Shown here: positions 5,314-5,675 of the stretch, in pieces
How positions within the stretch are numbered: the stretch's first letter is position 1
Layout of the letters: the number at the start of each line of letters is the position of its first letter
Assembly: GCA_035430165.1 (NCBI GenBank)
Contig: DAOMGE010000077.1
Coordinates: forward strand, 1 to 5,675
DNA length: 5,675 nucleotides
Reading direction: 5' to 3'
From: UBA7239 sp035430165
GTDB taxonomy: Bacteria > Pseudomonadota > Gammaproteobacteria > Pseudomonadales > UBA7239
Notes under the pieces: model-generated
Told to the model about the DNA's origin: nothing
Seen by the model: the letters and a program-made list of their open reading frames with translations, nothing else
Databases searched by the model: none
Program-made: the position numbers and the translations under genes

Positions 5314-5675
5314 TCACGCCGGTTTGTCGTCTTTAGCCGGACTCAGCATGTACTCCCGCACCAGCTCCCGAGCGCGGTGCAAGCGACTTTTTATCGCGCC
5401 GGATTGTTCGCCCAGCCGTTCTGCAATTTCCGCGATGGTCAATTCTTCGAAATCGCGCAGCAATACCACTTCCAGGTAATGTGCTGGCAAGGATTCGAGT
5501 GCATTGGCCAAGTCGATGCGCAGGGCGTTGTCCGGTCGATGTGCCAATTGCTGCTCGATCAGCTCATCTTCCATCGGCTCGTGCCTGAACATCATCCGCT
5601 CCAGCTTGCGGCATTCGCGTTTGATGATGGTGAACAGCCAGGAGGAAAACGCCACCGCCGCCTTGAGGCCGGTGA
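5314..5675 (-). CDS. ECF-type sigma-70 factor, C-terminal part (cut by window edge)
   Basis: This is the C-terminal 119 residues of an RNA polymerase sigma factor; the frame is open to the right edge, so sigma region 2 is mostly missing. The visible part begins with TGLKAAVAFSSWLFTIIKRECRK, matching the end of region 2 (the F-x-x-W-L-F-x-I-x-x-x-x-C/N-x segment that recognises the -10 element). An acidic linker follows (EPMEDELIEQQ). Region 4 is complete: ALESLPAHYLEVVLLRDFEE, then the helix-turn-helix LTIAEIAERLGEQSGAIKSR and LHRARELVREYM, which reads the -35 element. The GTG at 5655 is internal to the domain and is not the true start. The tail SPAKDDKPA is short. No anti-sigma gene follows in the window: the sequence downstream is the gene-free gap and then the CopA relic. 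What it controls cannot be told from here. Confidence 0.9.
   Translation of the reverse strand, partial: TGLKAAVAFSSWLFTIIKRECRKLERMMFRHEPMEDELIEQQLAHRPDNALRIDLANALESLPAHYLEVVLLRDFEELTIAEIAERLGEQSGAIKSRLHRARELVREYMLSPAKDDKPA

Overview
The window carries the 3'-to-5' (minus-strand) end of a copper/silver RND efflux operon, a separate plus-strand pair of chromosomal-type genes, remnants of several broken metal-resistance genes, and the end of an ECF sigma factor gene. Codon use, moderate GC (high in the efflux genes, visibly lower around 2870-4000) and the CusBA, ZntR-like and CopA-like sequences suggest a Proteobacterium, probably a gammaproteobacterium. The species cannot be named from this sequence.

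Layout. 1-2558 (minus) is an operon read right to left: a small exported Cys/His/Met-containing protein (2175-2558), the CusB-type periplasmic adaptor (862-2097) and the CusA-type RND pump (from 865, running off the left edge). cusB and cusA overlap by 4 bases (ATGA). The 77-base gap before cusB can form a long-range stem that pairs with the cusB ribosome binding site. 2559-2980 has no intact gene but holds two minus-strand gene tails: a MerR-family (ZntR/CadR-like) C-terminus and an unidentified hydrophobic C-terminus. 2981-3886 (plus) is a lipoprotein of unknown function, and 3994-4614 (plus) is a class I SAM-dependent methyltransferase. 4647-5065 is a mosaic of two broken genes joined back to back: the last 31 codons of a sensor histidine kinase (minus) and the C-terminal tail of a CopA-type copper P-type ATPase (plus) with a frameshift and a nonsense codon. 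5066-5313 has no recognisable gene. 5314-5675 (minus) is the C-terminal part of an ECF sigma factor that runs off the right edge.

How it fits together. CusA and CusB would form the inner-membrane and periplasmic parts of a tripartite Cu(I)/Ag(I) exporter; no outer-membrane channel (CusC) or CusF chaperone is visible here. The kinase, CopA and MerR tails indicate that this was once a larger metal-resistance region that has lost genes by deletion, leaving CusBA as the intact part. The lipoprotein and methyltransferase lie between the two decayed areas and have no evident link to metal efflux. I saw no tRNA, rRNA, CRISPR array or intact insertion sequence. The most notable signals are the back-to-back kinase/CopA junction and the possible RNA stem covering the cusB ribosome binding site.
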